41,661 nt of DNA, taken from NCBI GenBank assembly GCA_032358255.1, contig JAULBX010026964.1, forward strand, positions 1 through 41,661, written 5' to 3'. The notes below the pieces were generated by a model. That model was not told the origin of the DNA. It did no database searches and saw only the letters and a list, made by a program, of their open reading frames with translations. Of the stretch, positions 1 to 11,300 are shown one piece after another (position 1 is the stretch's first letter; every line of letters starts with the position of its first letter). This stretch comes from Heterotrichella gracilis. Lineage: Eukaryota > Sar > Xanthophyceae > Tribonematales > Xanthonemataceae. A program made the translations under genes and the position numbers.

Positions 1-188
1 GGCTTCACGGTCACTGCACGAGCGTGTCCCGCGAATTTCCCGCGGGAACTTATACATATCTTTCAGAAACTGAAAACAACTTATTAAATGTTGTCGAAAC
101 AGGAAATTGATGTCAAAATTGACAGATTTTCTATCTAAGTAATCTATCTTTAAAATGGTCAAAATATTGCTGATAAAAGAAAATAAGA

Positions 189-223
189 GGGGAGGGGAGG
201 GGAGGGGAGGGGAGGGGAGGAGG
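189..223 (+). repeat. GGGGA tandem repeat
   Basis: Seven or so uninterrupted GGGGA units run along the + strand in an otherwise AT-rich stretch upstream of the first recognised riboflavin synthase exon. Several runs of four G lie close together, so a G-quadruplex is possible. It is probably intronic, because the N-terminal exons of the gene must lie further left. I see no coding sequence in 1-468. Confidence 0.85.
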
Positions 224-468
224 TCATTTGCAGCTGGGGACCAGAGTGATGGAGGCTGCCTTCCAACCTTGCGGTGTGACAGGATGCAATATACCTATGT
301 GTACGATAGTCTCATGGGCGTTCCAGATGTCCATGCGGATTCCCAGCCACCTTTGTATGGCGGGAATGCTTCCAATTATTGTATTTTGGCCCCCTAACTC
401 CGCCTTTGTGCATTCCCTTGTCTTACTTCCATACCTCCCTGCCTACCTGCTTGTTCACACGCGTGCAG

Positions 469-2074
469 GTGACTGGCATTGAGGGTGACCTCCTGCAGTT
501 CGACATCATCGTGGAAACCCTAAGGGCAACCAATCTGGGGGGCCTGGAGGAGGGGTCGCTGGTCAACTTCGAGAGGTGGGGTGGGGGGGGCAAAATGCAG
601 TGGTTAGTGCTGCTGCGTCAGCATCTTGCATGTTGCACCTTGAGATTAGGGCATAGGGTTAATGGTCTCAGGTCTCAACCATATGGTCGTTCCCCTTGCC
701 CAGGTTGGCACGTGTGGACGATGCGTTGGGCGGGCACCATGTGTTCGTGCCTCATGCACGCCCTACCACACCCTCACACCCGGAGACATGACCACACAGC
801 GAGATCAACATGCCTGCCTCCTCCCAACCCTGGACCCTATTTAGAGCCCTACCCACCCAGCCTTTTCTCCCTTGCCCAGGTCAGCGCGGGTGGGTGACGA
901 GATTGGTGGACACCATGTGTCGGGCCACGTGCACACGGTGGCGGCGCTTGCAGGCAGCGAGGAGAGCGAGAACAACCGGCGGGTGCAGCTGCAGGTGGAT
1001 CCAGCCTGGATGAAGTATGTGTTCCCCAAGGGGTTCATTGCAGTGGATGGGGCCTCGCTCACGGTGCGTGGGGGTGGTGGCGGGGGGTGCTGGTGGGTGG
1101 AAGGGTTGTGTGTTTGTTTGTTTTGGGGGGTGTGGTGGGGATGTTGGTGGATGGGTGGGGTTGAAGGAGGCCAGCCTGAGACCCTAAATCCTAGCCCTGA
1201 TCCTTGCAGGAATGGTAAGACAGTCCCTGATTGGTCCCTGTGTACCCTAAACCCTAAATCCTTACATTTCGCAGGTTGGCGAGATGGGCCTCGACTGGTT
1301 CAGCGTGTACCTCATTCCTGAACCATACCTGAACCCTGCCCTAAACCCAATACCCTACATCTCGCAGGTTGGCGAGACCGGCCTCAACTGGTTCAGCGTG
1401 TACCTCATCCCTGAACCCTACCTGAACCCTGCCCTAAACCCTAAACCCTTACATCTTGCAGGTTGGCGAGACGGGCCCTGACTGGTTCAGCGTGTACCTC
1501 ATCCCTGAACCCTACCTGAACCCTGCCCTAAACCCTAAACCCTTACATCTTGCAGGTTGGCGAGACGGGCCCTGACTGGTTCAGCGTGTACCTCATCCCT
1601 GAACCCTACCTGAACCCTGCCCTAAACCCTATACCCTACATTATGCAGGTTGGCGAGACCGGCCCCGACTGGTTCAGCGTGTACCTCATCCCCGAGACGC
1701 TGCGCATGACTGTGATGGGGGTCAAGGGGGTGGGCGACACGGCAAACATAGAGATAGACGCGCAGACGCAGGTGCGGAGGCTATGATTACAGGACGAGGG
1801 TGTAGGGTTGAGGGGTAGTGGGTGGTGGATATTTGCAAACATGGGCATAGGCATTCAGATGTGCTTCAAGCCTACATTGCAGAGTATATATCTTACAAGA
1901 AAAAATGACAAGGGTGTGCGCCCATGGACGGCATCTACATATCCCGCCCCATGCTGCGCTGACACTGCACCCCCCTCCTCCTTGCAGACTATTGTGGACA
2001 CCATTGAGCGGGTGCTGCCGGCGTACTTGGTGGGGCAAGGGGTAGCGCTGCCGACGGCCGGTGAGGGGCGCTGA
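469..2074 (+). CDS. riboflavin synthase (5' partial, 4 exons seen)
   Basis: Riboflavin synthase joins two 6,7-dimethyl-8-ribityllumazine molecules to give riboflavin plus a pyrimidine by-product, the last step of vitamin B2 synthesis (plastidial in plants). Exons: 469-575, 880-1063, 1649-1771, 1988-2074; all are GT-AG and in frame. The first holds the end of the N-terminal lumazine-binding barrel (ETLRATNLGGLEEGS, VNFER). The second opens the C-terminal barrel with GGHHVSGHVH and ends VDGASLT. The third carries WFSVYLIPETL, and the last is the C-terminal helix (TIVDTIERVLPAYL) used for trimerisation. The start of the family, MFTG and the first NG-CLT motif, is missing and must lie left of the window, so this is a partial gene. 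Introns 1 and 2 contain echoes of the following exons (separate entries). The family call is secure; the exon boundaries are inferred from frame and homology. Confidence 0.93.
704..750 (+). repeat. echo of riboflavin synthase exon 2 5' edge
   Basis: This intron stretch repeats the acceptor and opening of the real exon at 880. Both begin with cccttgcccag, then a G, then a diverged copy ending in GGGCACCATGTGT (real: GGACACCATGTGT). The copy keeps frame for several codons (reading about LARVDDALGGHHV) but has no usable donor in register and is not needed for the protein. It lies about 176 bp upstream of the real exon start. Confidence 0.75.
1211..1648 (+). repeat. tandem array of acceptor-plus-exon-edge echoes (93-94 bp unit)
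   Basis: Copies of the riboflavin synthase exon 3 start (GTTGGCGAGAC..GACTGGTTCAGCGTGTACCTCATCCC) begin at 1275, 1368, 1462 and 1556, each preceded by a pyrimidine/C-rich tract and CAG; the real exon starts at 1649. The steps are 93, 94, 94 and 93 bp. A more decayed copy starts near 1211. After CATCCC each copy switches to TGAACCCTACCTGAACCCTG followed by CCCTAAA units, and then the next acceptor. Copies differ by a few substitutions, so they are not identical assembly duplicates. Every copy has an intact AG, so each is a potential competing acceptor, but only the last continues into the conserved ETLRMTVMG sequence. Confidence 0.95.
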
Positions 2075-2737
2075 CGTGGCGGGAGACGGTGGGCTGGCAG
2101 GGGATGGGTGGGGGGTTATGGGTGGGGGAACTTGGCCAGGGAAGGGAGGAGTTTACAATGTTCTATAGGGTTGAGGGTATTCCTGTGAAGCGCCACCGGG
2201 TGTCTAAGACAACAGTCACTAGCCTAAGGACGATCTGGCGAATTGGTCTGGTGTGTTTCCCCTCCTCCATGGCTGTGAATACCCACTATTCCAACCCCTG
2301 CATGCACGGCCCCCCATCCCCCCACTCCTCATTGCTGCGTCCCCTCCACCCGCTGCATTGCCTCCTCCAGTGCCTGGCGGGAGACGGGGGCATGCACCTG
2401 CGCATGGGTTGGCGGGGTTGGGGACACGGGCATCACGGGGGGCGCACCATGTGACACACATGTCTATCAGCATTTGGCGACCGCCACATGGCGCATCAGG
2501 GCGTTGTGATGAGTTCCGATCAGAGCGTGGCGCATCAGCGCATAATGATCAGTTGTAATCAATTGTGATGGGCATATCATGGCGTTGTGATCAGTGCATG
2601 GCAGATCACCACAATGTGCACATGTCTATGGCAATCAACTGGTCAAATCAGTGCTTGTACACGGTAGCCATCACCTGCTATATGCCCACCACCCTGCGGC
2701 ACACCACCTATAGGGGGGGCCCACCACAACATGCGCC
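2075..2737. other. convergent intergenic region with GATCA-rich repeats
   Basis: This is the 3' flank shared by riboflavin synthase (+) and RNase H2C (-). No gene recognised. Positions 2470-2610 hold short imperfect repeats built on TGGCGCATCAG, GGCGTTGTGAT and TGATCAGT, each present at least twice. TGTAA at 2554-2558 (+) is a candidate chlorophyte polyadenylation signal for riboflavin synthase, about 480 nt after its stop. Confidence 0.5.
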
Positions 2738-3614
2738 CTAGGGGTAGACTAATGTCCTATATATAGTCCACCCCTGATGCCCCACCACCTCATGCCCACC
2801 AGTCACACATGGGCATGCACCACACCACCCACAACCGCATCCCACCCCCCATCCACCCCACCCGGCCCCCACCTGTTGCGCCACCGCCAGCCAGTCCAGC
2901 GCCCGCACCATGGGGTCTGTGTCAGTGGGACAGGTGTCGTGGTTCCAGTAGGTGAGGCCGCTGAAGGTGGCGTGCGTTTGCCACTTGGCGCCACCGCAGC
3001 CCGCCACGTCAGCGCCGTTTTCCGCCTGGCGCTGCAGCACGTAGCCGGTGTAGGGGGGGGGCAGGGGGAGGTCGGTGCCTATGGAATAGGGGGGAAAGAG
3101 GGGGGGGGTAAATAGGCAATTTGGGTGGGGTTGTATAGCGAGGTGAGGGGTGCAGAACGTGGGCGTTGTTTTGGGGGGGGCAGGGGGAAGTCGGTTTCTG
3201 CGGGGGTGATAAGGGGGAGGGGGGAGGGGGGTGCCAGGTAGCGGGTGTAGAGGGGGGCAGCGGCAGGCAGGTCTCTCTCTCTCACACACACACACATGCG
3301 CACACAGCACTTCTCGTGTGCTAAGAGGCATCCCACACACCCCACACCCACACCCCACCAGCGCCCCTCCCACCCACCCACCCACCTTTGAGGCTCCTCC
3401 CCCTGAACCACGCCTGCTTACTGCTGCTGCTGCTGCTGCTGTTGTTATTGTTATTGTTATTGTCCCCCTGCTGGCCACTGCTGGCCACTGGGTCCTGTGT
3501 GAGCAGGTATGCGCCCACTGGTGCCGGGCCTGTGTGGGCCAGGGTGCAGGGCAGGAGGTGGAGGGGGGGTGCAGGGGCGGCGGGGTCAAGCACCGCTGTG
3601 GATGGTGCCGCCAT
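2738..3614 (-). CDS. RNASEH2C: ribonuclease H2 subunit C
   Basis: RNASEH2C is a non-catalytic subunit of the nuclear RNase H2 heterotrimer, which removes RNA-DNA hybrids and misincorporated ribonucleotides. Exon 1 is 3614-3386 and exon 2 is 3078-2873, joined in frame (G|GC). Exon 1 has the family N-terminus (LHLLPC, then GPAPVGAYL) and ends FRGRSLKG. Exon 2 gives PYTGYVLQR and the C-terminal signature FSGLTYWNHDTCPTD..ALDWLAVAQQ. Between GPAPVGAY and FRGRSL lies an Asn-7/Ser-7 tract encoded by a trinucleotide repeat, in a loop where the family varies in length. The ATG at 3614 is chosen because conserved sequence starts soon after it. The last codons are unsure: after VAQQ the frame stays open to 2738, or a short third exon (acceptor near 2776) is used. 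A degenerate copy of the exon 2 start lies at 3173-3197. Confidence 0.85.
3173..3197 (-). repeat. echo of RNASEH2C exon 2 5' edge
   Basis: On the minus strand CAG is followed by AAACCGACTTCCCCCTG and a C run. This copies the real exon 2 start at 3078 (CACCGACCTCCCCCTG and a C run). It lies upstream of the real exon within the intron, in keeping with the pattern seen in the other genes. The region is low-complexity, which lowers confidence. Confidence 0.5.
3419..3463 (+). repeat. CTG / TTATTG microsatellite inside RNASEH2C exon 1
   Basis: A CTG run followed by GTTGTTATTG units is read on the minus strand as polyasparagine followed by polyserine. Such tracts commonly change length by slippage, so this site is likely polymorphic. 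It stays in frame because the units are multiples of three. Confidence 0.85.
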
Positions 3615-5331
3615 GGGTGTGTGTGTGTGGGTTCCTGCGGTGGACTTGGCGAGGTGGGTGGTGGGTAGGGTGGGGAGAGGCTGGGCAAGGGAGCGTGTGC
3701 GGGGCTGCGCGCTGGATGGCAGAGCAGCAGGGAGTGTGCGATATAAATGTGGTGTGGCGTTGACGCTGGAACCAGGGTGGTGGCGGGCTGCGGGGAACCC
3801 CAAGGGGCGTGTGTAGGGTTTAGGGTCTGCGGGCACCACGACAGGGTTGTAGGTGTGGGTTTTGCACAAGTCACATGCACGTGGCCCCTGCACAGCACCT
3901 ACAACTAGCTACCTCAGACACAGCCCAACACAGGAATAGCGCACAAGTGCTGGCCAAGTAACTTTCCGGGGGCATGGCGGTGAGGTGGCACACCGCTATG
4001 TATGGGACAAGATGCGGGTTGCAATCTGCTGAGGATATATGAGTGCGAAAAAACGTCCTTGAACATGGACCAGGGGTGGGCAGCTGCCTCTGGTTTATGT
4101 GTTGGCCTTTATGTATCTGCCCCCTACCCGTACCACATGCATGCATATGAGGTGTTCTGGCCAAGGCAATCGCCCATCGACAATAGGCAGGATTGCAGCT
4201 TTCCAGCGTTAGGAAATGCACAAAATGTTACGAAGCGTTGTATACTGACGCAGGGCAGGGCAGGGCGCCCGGTGCACTTGTGCGAGTGCAACCATGGGTC
4301 ACTTCCTTGAGGGGTCACATTGTTCATGGTGCAGCCTGCAAAGTGTGAGGAGGTTCAGGTTGCGTACCACTTATAATTATGCCAAATGTAAATTTAGGAG
4401 CGGCGTATGTGTTCAGTTGTTGGCGGAGGACCGTTCAGTGATGCCGCGAAGCATGCATGCACCTCGAACAGGACAATCTGCTTTTCGATAGCTGAACTGC
4501 AGGTAGGTTTGGAGTTTGTCAAATGCAGGTTGTAATTAACGCAGTGTCCTTCTTCTAAAGAAACGGAGCAACTACGTATCAGGGCGCGGTTTAAAGTGGG
4601 CGGTTTTGAAAAAGGTTTGAATATATGACCAAAAGCAAAGAACATCAATGCAATTTTGGATAATCCACTGAGATTTCTCTGTCCTCAGGTGAGTGCTCCT
4701 CTCATAACAGCAACTGGAAGTAACTTTGGCAATATCGCAGTGCTCGATTTCTAGTGGCACGTGTTTTGACTTGACACGTATAGTTTTCAACATGCATGCA
4801 TACACTGTCACATGATACACTGTGGCATGATACCGCGCCCAGCAACTCTCCGCGTGTCACCAGTGTATCCACCCACTGCCTTCACTCTCAAGGTGTCCTC
4901 TTGAAATACATTACATGTGCCCACTCGCCCAGCGTGCAGCGTGGTAGGGGTCCAGGGCCTGTGATGGTACACTTCCATAGCACAAGATGATGGATGGTGC
5001 CAGGCAGCAACCAGCCCCACCACAAAACTGTGACAGGTGGAACCCTTCAGAGTGTTAAATCCGCCGTTTCATGTGTGGAACCGTGCCAAGGGCTGACATT
5101 GAGGTTGACAGCCATCCTTGGACCAGTCCAATAGCGGCAACAATAGCACAACACCTCAGGCCTCCACAGGACACCTGACGTGGCTCCCTGTCTCAACAAT
5201 CGCAAGCAGACCATTGGTTTCCCCTTCAGTCCCGCCCTTCCACAGCCTCCATCAGACCTCAACCTGGCCTTCCATACAACCCTCATCCAACCCCCAATCC
5301 CCACCATCATTCCTGAATTCCAATCCCCACC
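3615..5331. other. divergent intergenic region, RNASEH2C / APC5
   Basis: About 1.7 kb lies between two divergently transcribed starts, so both promoters and 5' leaders should be here. I find no conserved coding sequence in any frame. A single pair of telomere-like TTTAGGG-type units lies at 3813-3825. A palindromic catgcatgcatat is at 4138-4148 and a further CATGCATGCA near 4793. I could not assign core promoter motifs. Confidence 0.5.
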
Positions 5332-8300
5332 ATGCCCGACCTCAAGCCCCACCACCTGTCGCTGTCCCTGCTGCTGCAAAACTTCCTGCAGCTGCTCCCC
5401 GATCCCCAGTCCCCAGGCGGGGATGACGGGGACCCCCAGGGCCCCACCAGGCGCCAGCTGGCAGCCTTCGTCCACTCACAGCTCACCTCCACTGCCACCT
5501 TCACATACCCTACCCTGGCAGAGCTGGTGGAGCAGCTGCAGGTAAGGGTTTTAGAATTGGTCTGCCACTCGACAGAACGACACCAAACCCTAACCATAAA
5601 ACCCTAAACCCTAAGACAGTGCACAGCGCACGCCGCCAAGGCCACACCACATCACAACGCTTTCTGCGCAACCCTGAGACAGTGGCATATGGCCCCACTC
5701 ACAGGCCACACACTGCCTCTCACCCCCACCCCCTCTTCGCCCACCTTGCACCCCCATCCCCCCCAAACCCCCACCCCTGCAGGCTGCCATCGATGACCCT
5801 GAGGGGGCCTCCGACCTAGTAGGGTTTTTGGTGAACACCCTACGCAGCGTGTCATGCCCCGAGGACCTTGCCCAGCTGGTGGGGGGGCTGGCTGTGTGTG
5901 TGGTGGCTGCACCGGCTGTGCTCGAGGAGGAGGAGGGTGGTGGTGGTGCTTTCGACACCCACACGCAGGGGGGGCTGTTCCTGCGGAGGGTGGTGGCAAC
6001 CTATGAGGCGCTGCCATTTGAGGTGGGGTGGGGGGAGGGGGGTGGAGGGCGGGGTGGCGGGGTCAGGAGGGTGGTGAACAGGATGATATTTTCCTCCCCT
6101 GAATCTAAATCCCCATGCCCACATGCAAAGAAGTTTTCTCCCATCCTGACATGTTATCAGATGGGTATCTGCTGTCCTGCATCCTGCGGATTGCTGATCT
6201 GGCAAGTAAAATAATTTGCTGCCCGGCATTTTTAGTGATTATGTCCCCGCCCATTTGTGACCAATCTCGCCCCACTCCCCCGCAGGCCACCTGCCAGCTC
6301 ATCCGTGAGCTGCACACCTATCTGGAGGAGGGCATTCGAGCAGCACATGCGTCGGGGAGGGGGGAGCCGTTCCCCCCTTGCACCCCCTACGTCAAGAACC
6401 TACTTGACCTCGACAGCTTCCTCAACCAGGAGATTGCGGATGCGGAGAAAACGGTGCGGGTGGGGGGGCCATGTGGCGGGAATGGGGTGTGGTAATGGAT
6501 AATGACGCCAATGAGGCCCGCCCGCTGCGGCGTGCTTGCAAAAATGGATAATGATGAAAAGCGCGCCGCGGCGTGCGGCAGTGGTTGCAAACCATGGGGT
6601 ACAATATCAAATATAGAGGCCCCTATGGACCTACTACGTGTGTTTTTGTACATTTTGTTTTACTTGAGTAATGTGATTCGCTCCCCTCTTGACCCTCCCC
6701 CCTGCTCTCCCCTGCTGCGCAGGTTGGTTCGCTCCCCTTTGGCTACGCCCACCGCCACATGTCGAGCCTGGAGGCCGCAGCAGGCTCCACCCCCAAGGTG
6801 CACCTGGCCCGCCACCTCAGCGCACTCACGCACCGCCACCTGTCAGAGGCAGTGCACGCGCTGCACAAGTGCTTCGACTGCGCCCTAGGTAGGGTTAGTC
6901 AACCACAGAATCCTGGCAGGGGCTTTGCAACTGCTTCATATGCAGACTGGGTATGGTTTCGGGTGTGGAGTTTTAGGGTTTTGAGGCACCGCCACACTGC
7001 GCCCTGGGTAGGGTGGTAGGGTTGGTAGGGTTCTTCAGGCGCCATTGATCCCCCATACCAGACCACATCGCATGCATGGCGAATCGTCATTTTTTAAATC
7101 CCCATCACGTCATACAGCCGATCCATCTCCCCTCCCCTCCCATGCCAATTCCCAACACCGCACAAACCCCCACCCCATCCCTCACCCACCCCTCCACTCC
7201 CACCCCCACCGCAGCCGCCCCCACACCCCCCCACGGCGACCCCGATGCGCCCCCCCACAGCCCCGCGGGCCGCTTCCCCTCCGCGCTGCTCTCCCTGGCC
7301 GCCACCCACGCCGCATTTGGGAGGGTGGAGCAGTCGCTGGCTGCGCTGAATGAGGCGGTGCGGGGGGCGCAGCAGCAGGCGGACGATGTTACGCTTGCGC
7401 ATGCGCTGGCGGCGCTGTGTGCGGTGCTTGCAGCCACTTCGCCTGGTGAGTGGATGAGTGGTGGTTTCATTCTGTCACCAAATCATTATATGTGCGATCA
7501 CAGAGCGTGGTCGCTGGCTGGTGCATTGTCACCCACCTCGCCTGGTGGATTGTGGTGGTGTGTGTGTGTGTGTGTGTGTGTGTGGTTGCATACACGTCAC
7601 TGGGTGGGGATGGGCGCGCAGCGGCAGGCGAACGATGTGACGCATGCGCTGGCGCCGGTGGCGTTATACGCGATTCTTTCCTGGCACTGCGTACATCATT
7701 CCAAAGCAATGCAAATCACCAAATGTATGTACTTTTTCTCAGTGGATGTGCAGAACACGTGGCCTGAGATGTCCATCATCCATTGGCTGGGCGACCTGGA
7801 TCAACCAGGGCATGCGTAATTCTCCCCACACAACCCCATGCCCCAAATCACCCTTCTCCGCCCCCACACATGCAGGCGCGGCGCAGGACGTGGGCGACCC
7901 TCGCGCGGCCCACACAGGCGGTGCGCACCACGTGCAGCTGCTGCGGCTGCTTCAGAGGTGCCTGCTGAGGGCGCAGGGCCTGCAGCTGCCGCACTTGGTG
8001 GCCTTTGCGCACCTGGCCCTGGCAAGGTTCTTCATGCGGCACCGGGTGGAGGGGCCGGAGGGGGCGGGCGTGGGGGCGGGCAGCGGTGAGGGGATGGGAG
8101 GTGGTCTTGGTCTGGGGTGGGGTGTGGAAGCTGGTTGTGGTGCCTAGAGTAGGGTTTTGGGCGGGGTAGGGTTTTAGAGCAGGAGCAAAGTTAATTGAAG
8201 GGTGCACCTAGAGTATGCAGCAGCTTGCAGGAGACGGTTTACAAAACATGTTTGTGCGAGTTTCCACAGTTAGAACCCCCAAACAACTCCTCATCCCCCA

Positions 8301-11300
8301 CACCCACCTGCCCTCACAATGCCCACACCACACATCCCGTCCCGCAAAACTAACATGGCTTCACCCCTGGCCCCCACCCCCCAGCCGCAGCCTCATCTTG
8401 GCCCAACCCCACCATACGCGCGGGAGATGCCCTGCGCGACTGCCTTCACTTGGAGGCGGCAGCCACCATCGCCGCAGCCGTGCCGCTGCCCCCGCCTCCA
8501 GCCCCCACCGGTGGGCCGCTGGGTGTGCCCCGGCGGCCCCCACCGCGCGGCGCTGCTGACCTGTTTCAGACCTCAAACCCTGTGTTTGGGGCCTCGCTGG
8601 CAGGTGCAACCAAACCCTAAAACCCTAAAATAATAATTTCACTTCATCCTAAACCCGCTTCAAGAAACTGTACCGCCAAGTCCAACTCCATGTTAGAGTT
8701 TGCTCCTGGTGTGGCCGAATTGCAGACCCTTAAACCCTAAACCTGAACCCCAACCTTGCCACGAAACCCGGGTTTCGTACTCGCTATATTGCAATGGAAG
8801 TCACGAGGTATCATTTGGAGGCTAAGTGTATTGCTTGTATCTAAACGTTACCAAAACCCTCCCCCCCTCCAGGTGGCCAGGCCCCCGCCTCAGCAGCCGC
8901 CACCTGTCAGCTGGCAGGCGAGTCGCACCTGCTCAGGGCTGCCAGCTGGCGCATGGCTGCCTGCTCCTCATTGGCCGATGGCCATGTGCTTGCCCACATG
9001 GTGGCATGCAGGGGGTCAGCCACTGCCGAGGATCGGTGTGTGGGGTATGCACAGCTGGCGGTGGCTGCGGCGGAGGAGAGGGGGTACAGGTGGGTGGGTG
9101 GGGGAGGGGGGTATTGGCCCCGTGTGAAAATTGTGCGAGACACTGCAAAATACAAACATCTACTTCCATATTAAATTGTAATAGACTGAAGTGGTGCGTT
9201 GGCTACTACTCCATGCTGCATGCTGATAGCTGTGCACAAGGGTGTTTCATTGGCTGGAGCTCAAGCCAATGCCAAGAGACATGCAGATAGGACTATGGAA
9301 TCCAGCAGATTACACCCTGTGCACTATTCCAAATTTCTGCAAATTCTGCTTGTTTCACCACTGACTCGCCCAAGCGCTGAAACCAGACCTTGACCCCCTC
9401 TTTCACGCACCCTGCGCCCACTTGCAGGGCCGCAGAGCAGGTTCTGGCGCTGTGCGATGCCGAGTTCCCCGCGGCATCCTCCCGCGCGCTGGCCATGGCG
9501 CGCGCGGTGATTGCGCAGGGGCGGGCGGTGCGGCGGCGGGACGTGCATGCGGCCCGCCAGATTGCGCAGCGGGCCTGCGGGCTTGCCTCCCCCTCCGACA
9601 CCACTGACATGGACCTCAGGTGGGGGGTGGGGGTGGGGGAGGGGAGACTCCAGCCCAGGGGTTGTGTGTGCATGGCTGGGAAGCTTGCCGCCGGATGTGA
9701 TCAATGGTGTGTGAGTGGGTGGTACATGTGGCTGACTGGCCTCTGCCTTGCCCTACCACCCTCCTGCCTCCCCTTTCCCTCAGGACACATAGGCTGCAGC
9801 CTGACCATATGTGTGTGTGTGTGTTGGCTCCGCCCTACCCGTACCCCCACCCCCATGTGTGTGTCGGCTCCGCCTGATCGCAATTCCCATACCTATTTCC
9901 ACCTTGCAGGCTTGCGGCCCAGGAGCTGTGCGTGCGCTGCCTGCTGCTTGAGGGGCACACCCTAAACCCTAAACAGGCTTCAGGCCAAGGAGCTGTGCGT
10001 GCGCTGCCTGACCCTACAAACCCTTCCCCCCTGCAGGCTTGAGGCTGAGGAGCTGTGCGTGCGGTGCCTGCTGCTGGAGGGGCTCCCCGAGCGAGCCACC
10101 GCGGAGGCCACCAGGCTGTTTGCAATGTGCACACAGGCGGGGCTGCAGGTAGGGGGGGGCGGGGGGGTCAGGGGCCCATGTGGCGGCACCTGCATATACG
10201 CACGTGGCAGCGCTTTTTCGCATTCTTGAGCGGCCGCCACATGGGCCCCTTCAGGCAGTAATTATAATCACAACCGCTCACTTCCATCGCCTCCCACCAT
10301 TCAACCACCACCATTTACAAAATGGCATGACCTCCCTCCCATCCCCTCACTTCCCCGACCCCTCCCGCAGCTCCCCGCTGCCCGCCTGCTGCTGCTGATG
10401 GGTGAGTCGGCTCTGGCCTCCCGCACACCCCTCACAGGCCTGCCCCACGTGCTCAGCTGCCTGCTGCAGGCGGGGGCAATGGGACTGGAGGGGGTGGCGG
10501 CGCACGCGGCGGTGCTGCTGGTGGGTGGAGGGCTGGGGGGAGGGGTGTTGGCATGTGCTTGGCGCGCTGCATGTCACATGCGTATGTGGACTTGTGTGTG
10601 TTTGGTGGTGCGCATGGGATTGGCCACATGCATGCCATGTCCTACATAACTTGATGCATCTGTACTTCGCCACAATGATGTGGCCAAAGCTGGTCCTTCG
10701 TGTTCAAGCCTTTTCTGTAGCCATTGTGTCTTCTTGCACACTCCCGCACCCGCCCGCCCCTCCCTATGAACACCCCCACCCTCTATCCCCCTTGGCAGGG
10801 CGAGCTGTGGCTTGCGCTGGGTGGCGAGTACGCCAGCGAGGCGCTGGGTGCGCTGGCCCCCGTGATGGCGCTGGTGGAGGGCCACGGCCCGCTGCTGCTG
10901 AGGTGCAGGGCCAGGCTGCTGCTGTGCGGGGCCACGCTGTGCGGCAGGGACCCGCAGGGGGTCAAGGGGGAGGCGGCCAGGTAGGGAATGGAGGGGTGTG
11001 AGAAAGGGTGGGGTGGGTGGGTAGATCATGCTTGCAGAAACAGCTGCTTGTGCATGCACTAAATGGCCATGCATAAGGTTATGATACCACAACATGCAAT
11101 GACACATGCCGCATCTATCTTCATGTACCCACACTTTACCACCGCCCACCCTCATGTGCCACCGCAACCACCCACCCACCCTTCCCGCCCATGTGCCACC
11201 ATGACCCTCACTGCCCCATTATCACTTGTATCCTATAACCACCACCACCACCCACCACCTGATCTGCGCACTCCTCCCTTGCTGTGCATGCGACACTCCA

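Noticed and set aside
1191..1640. CCCTAAA runs as a sign of a chromosome end
   Set aside because: The units are short, interrupted and scattered through introns across the whole window, with intact genes on both sides. A true telomere would be a long terminal array.
1211..1771. Regular 93-94 bp direct repeats resembling a CRISPR or minisatellite array
   Set aside because: The repeats have no unique spacers, contain real exon and splice-acceptor sequence, and lie in a eukaryotic gene. They are echoes of exon 3.
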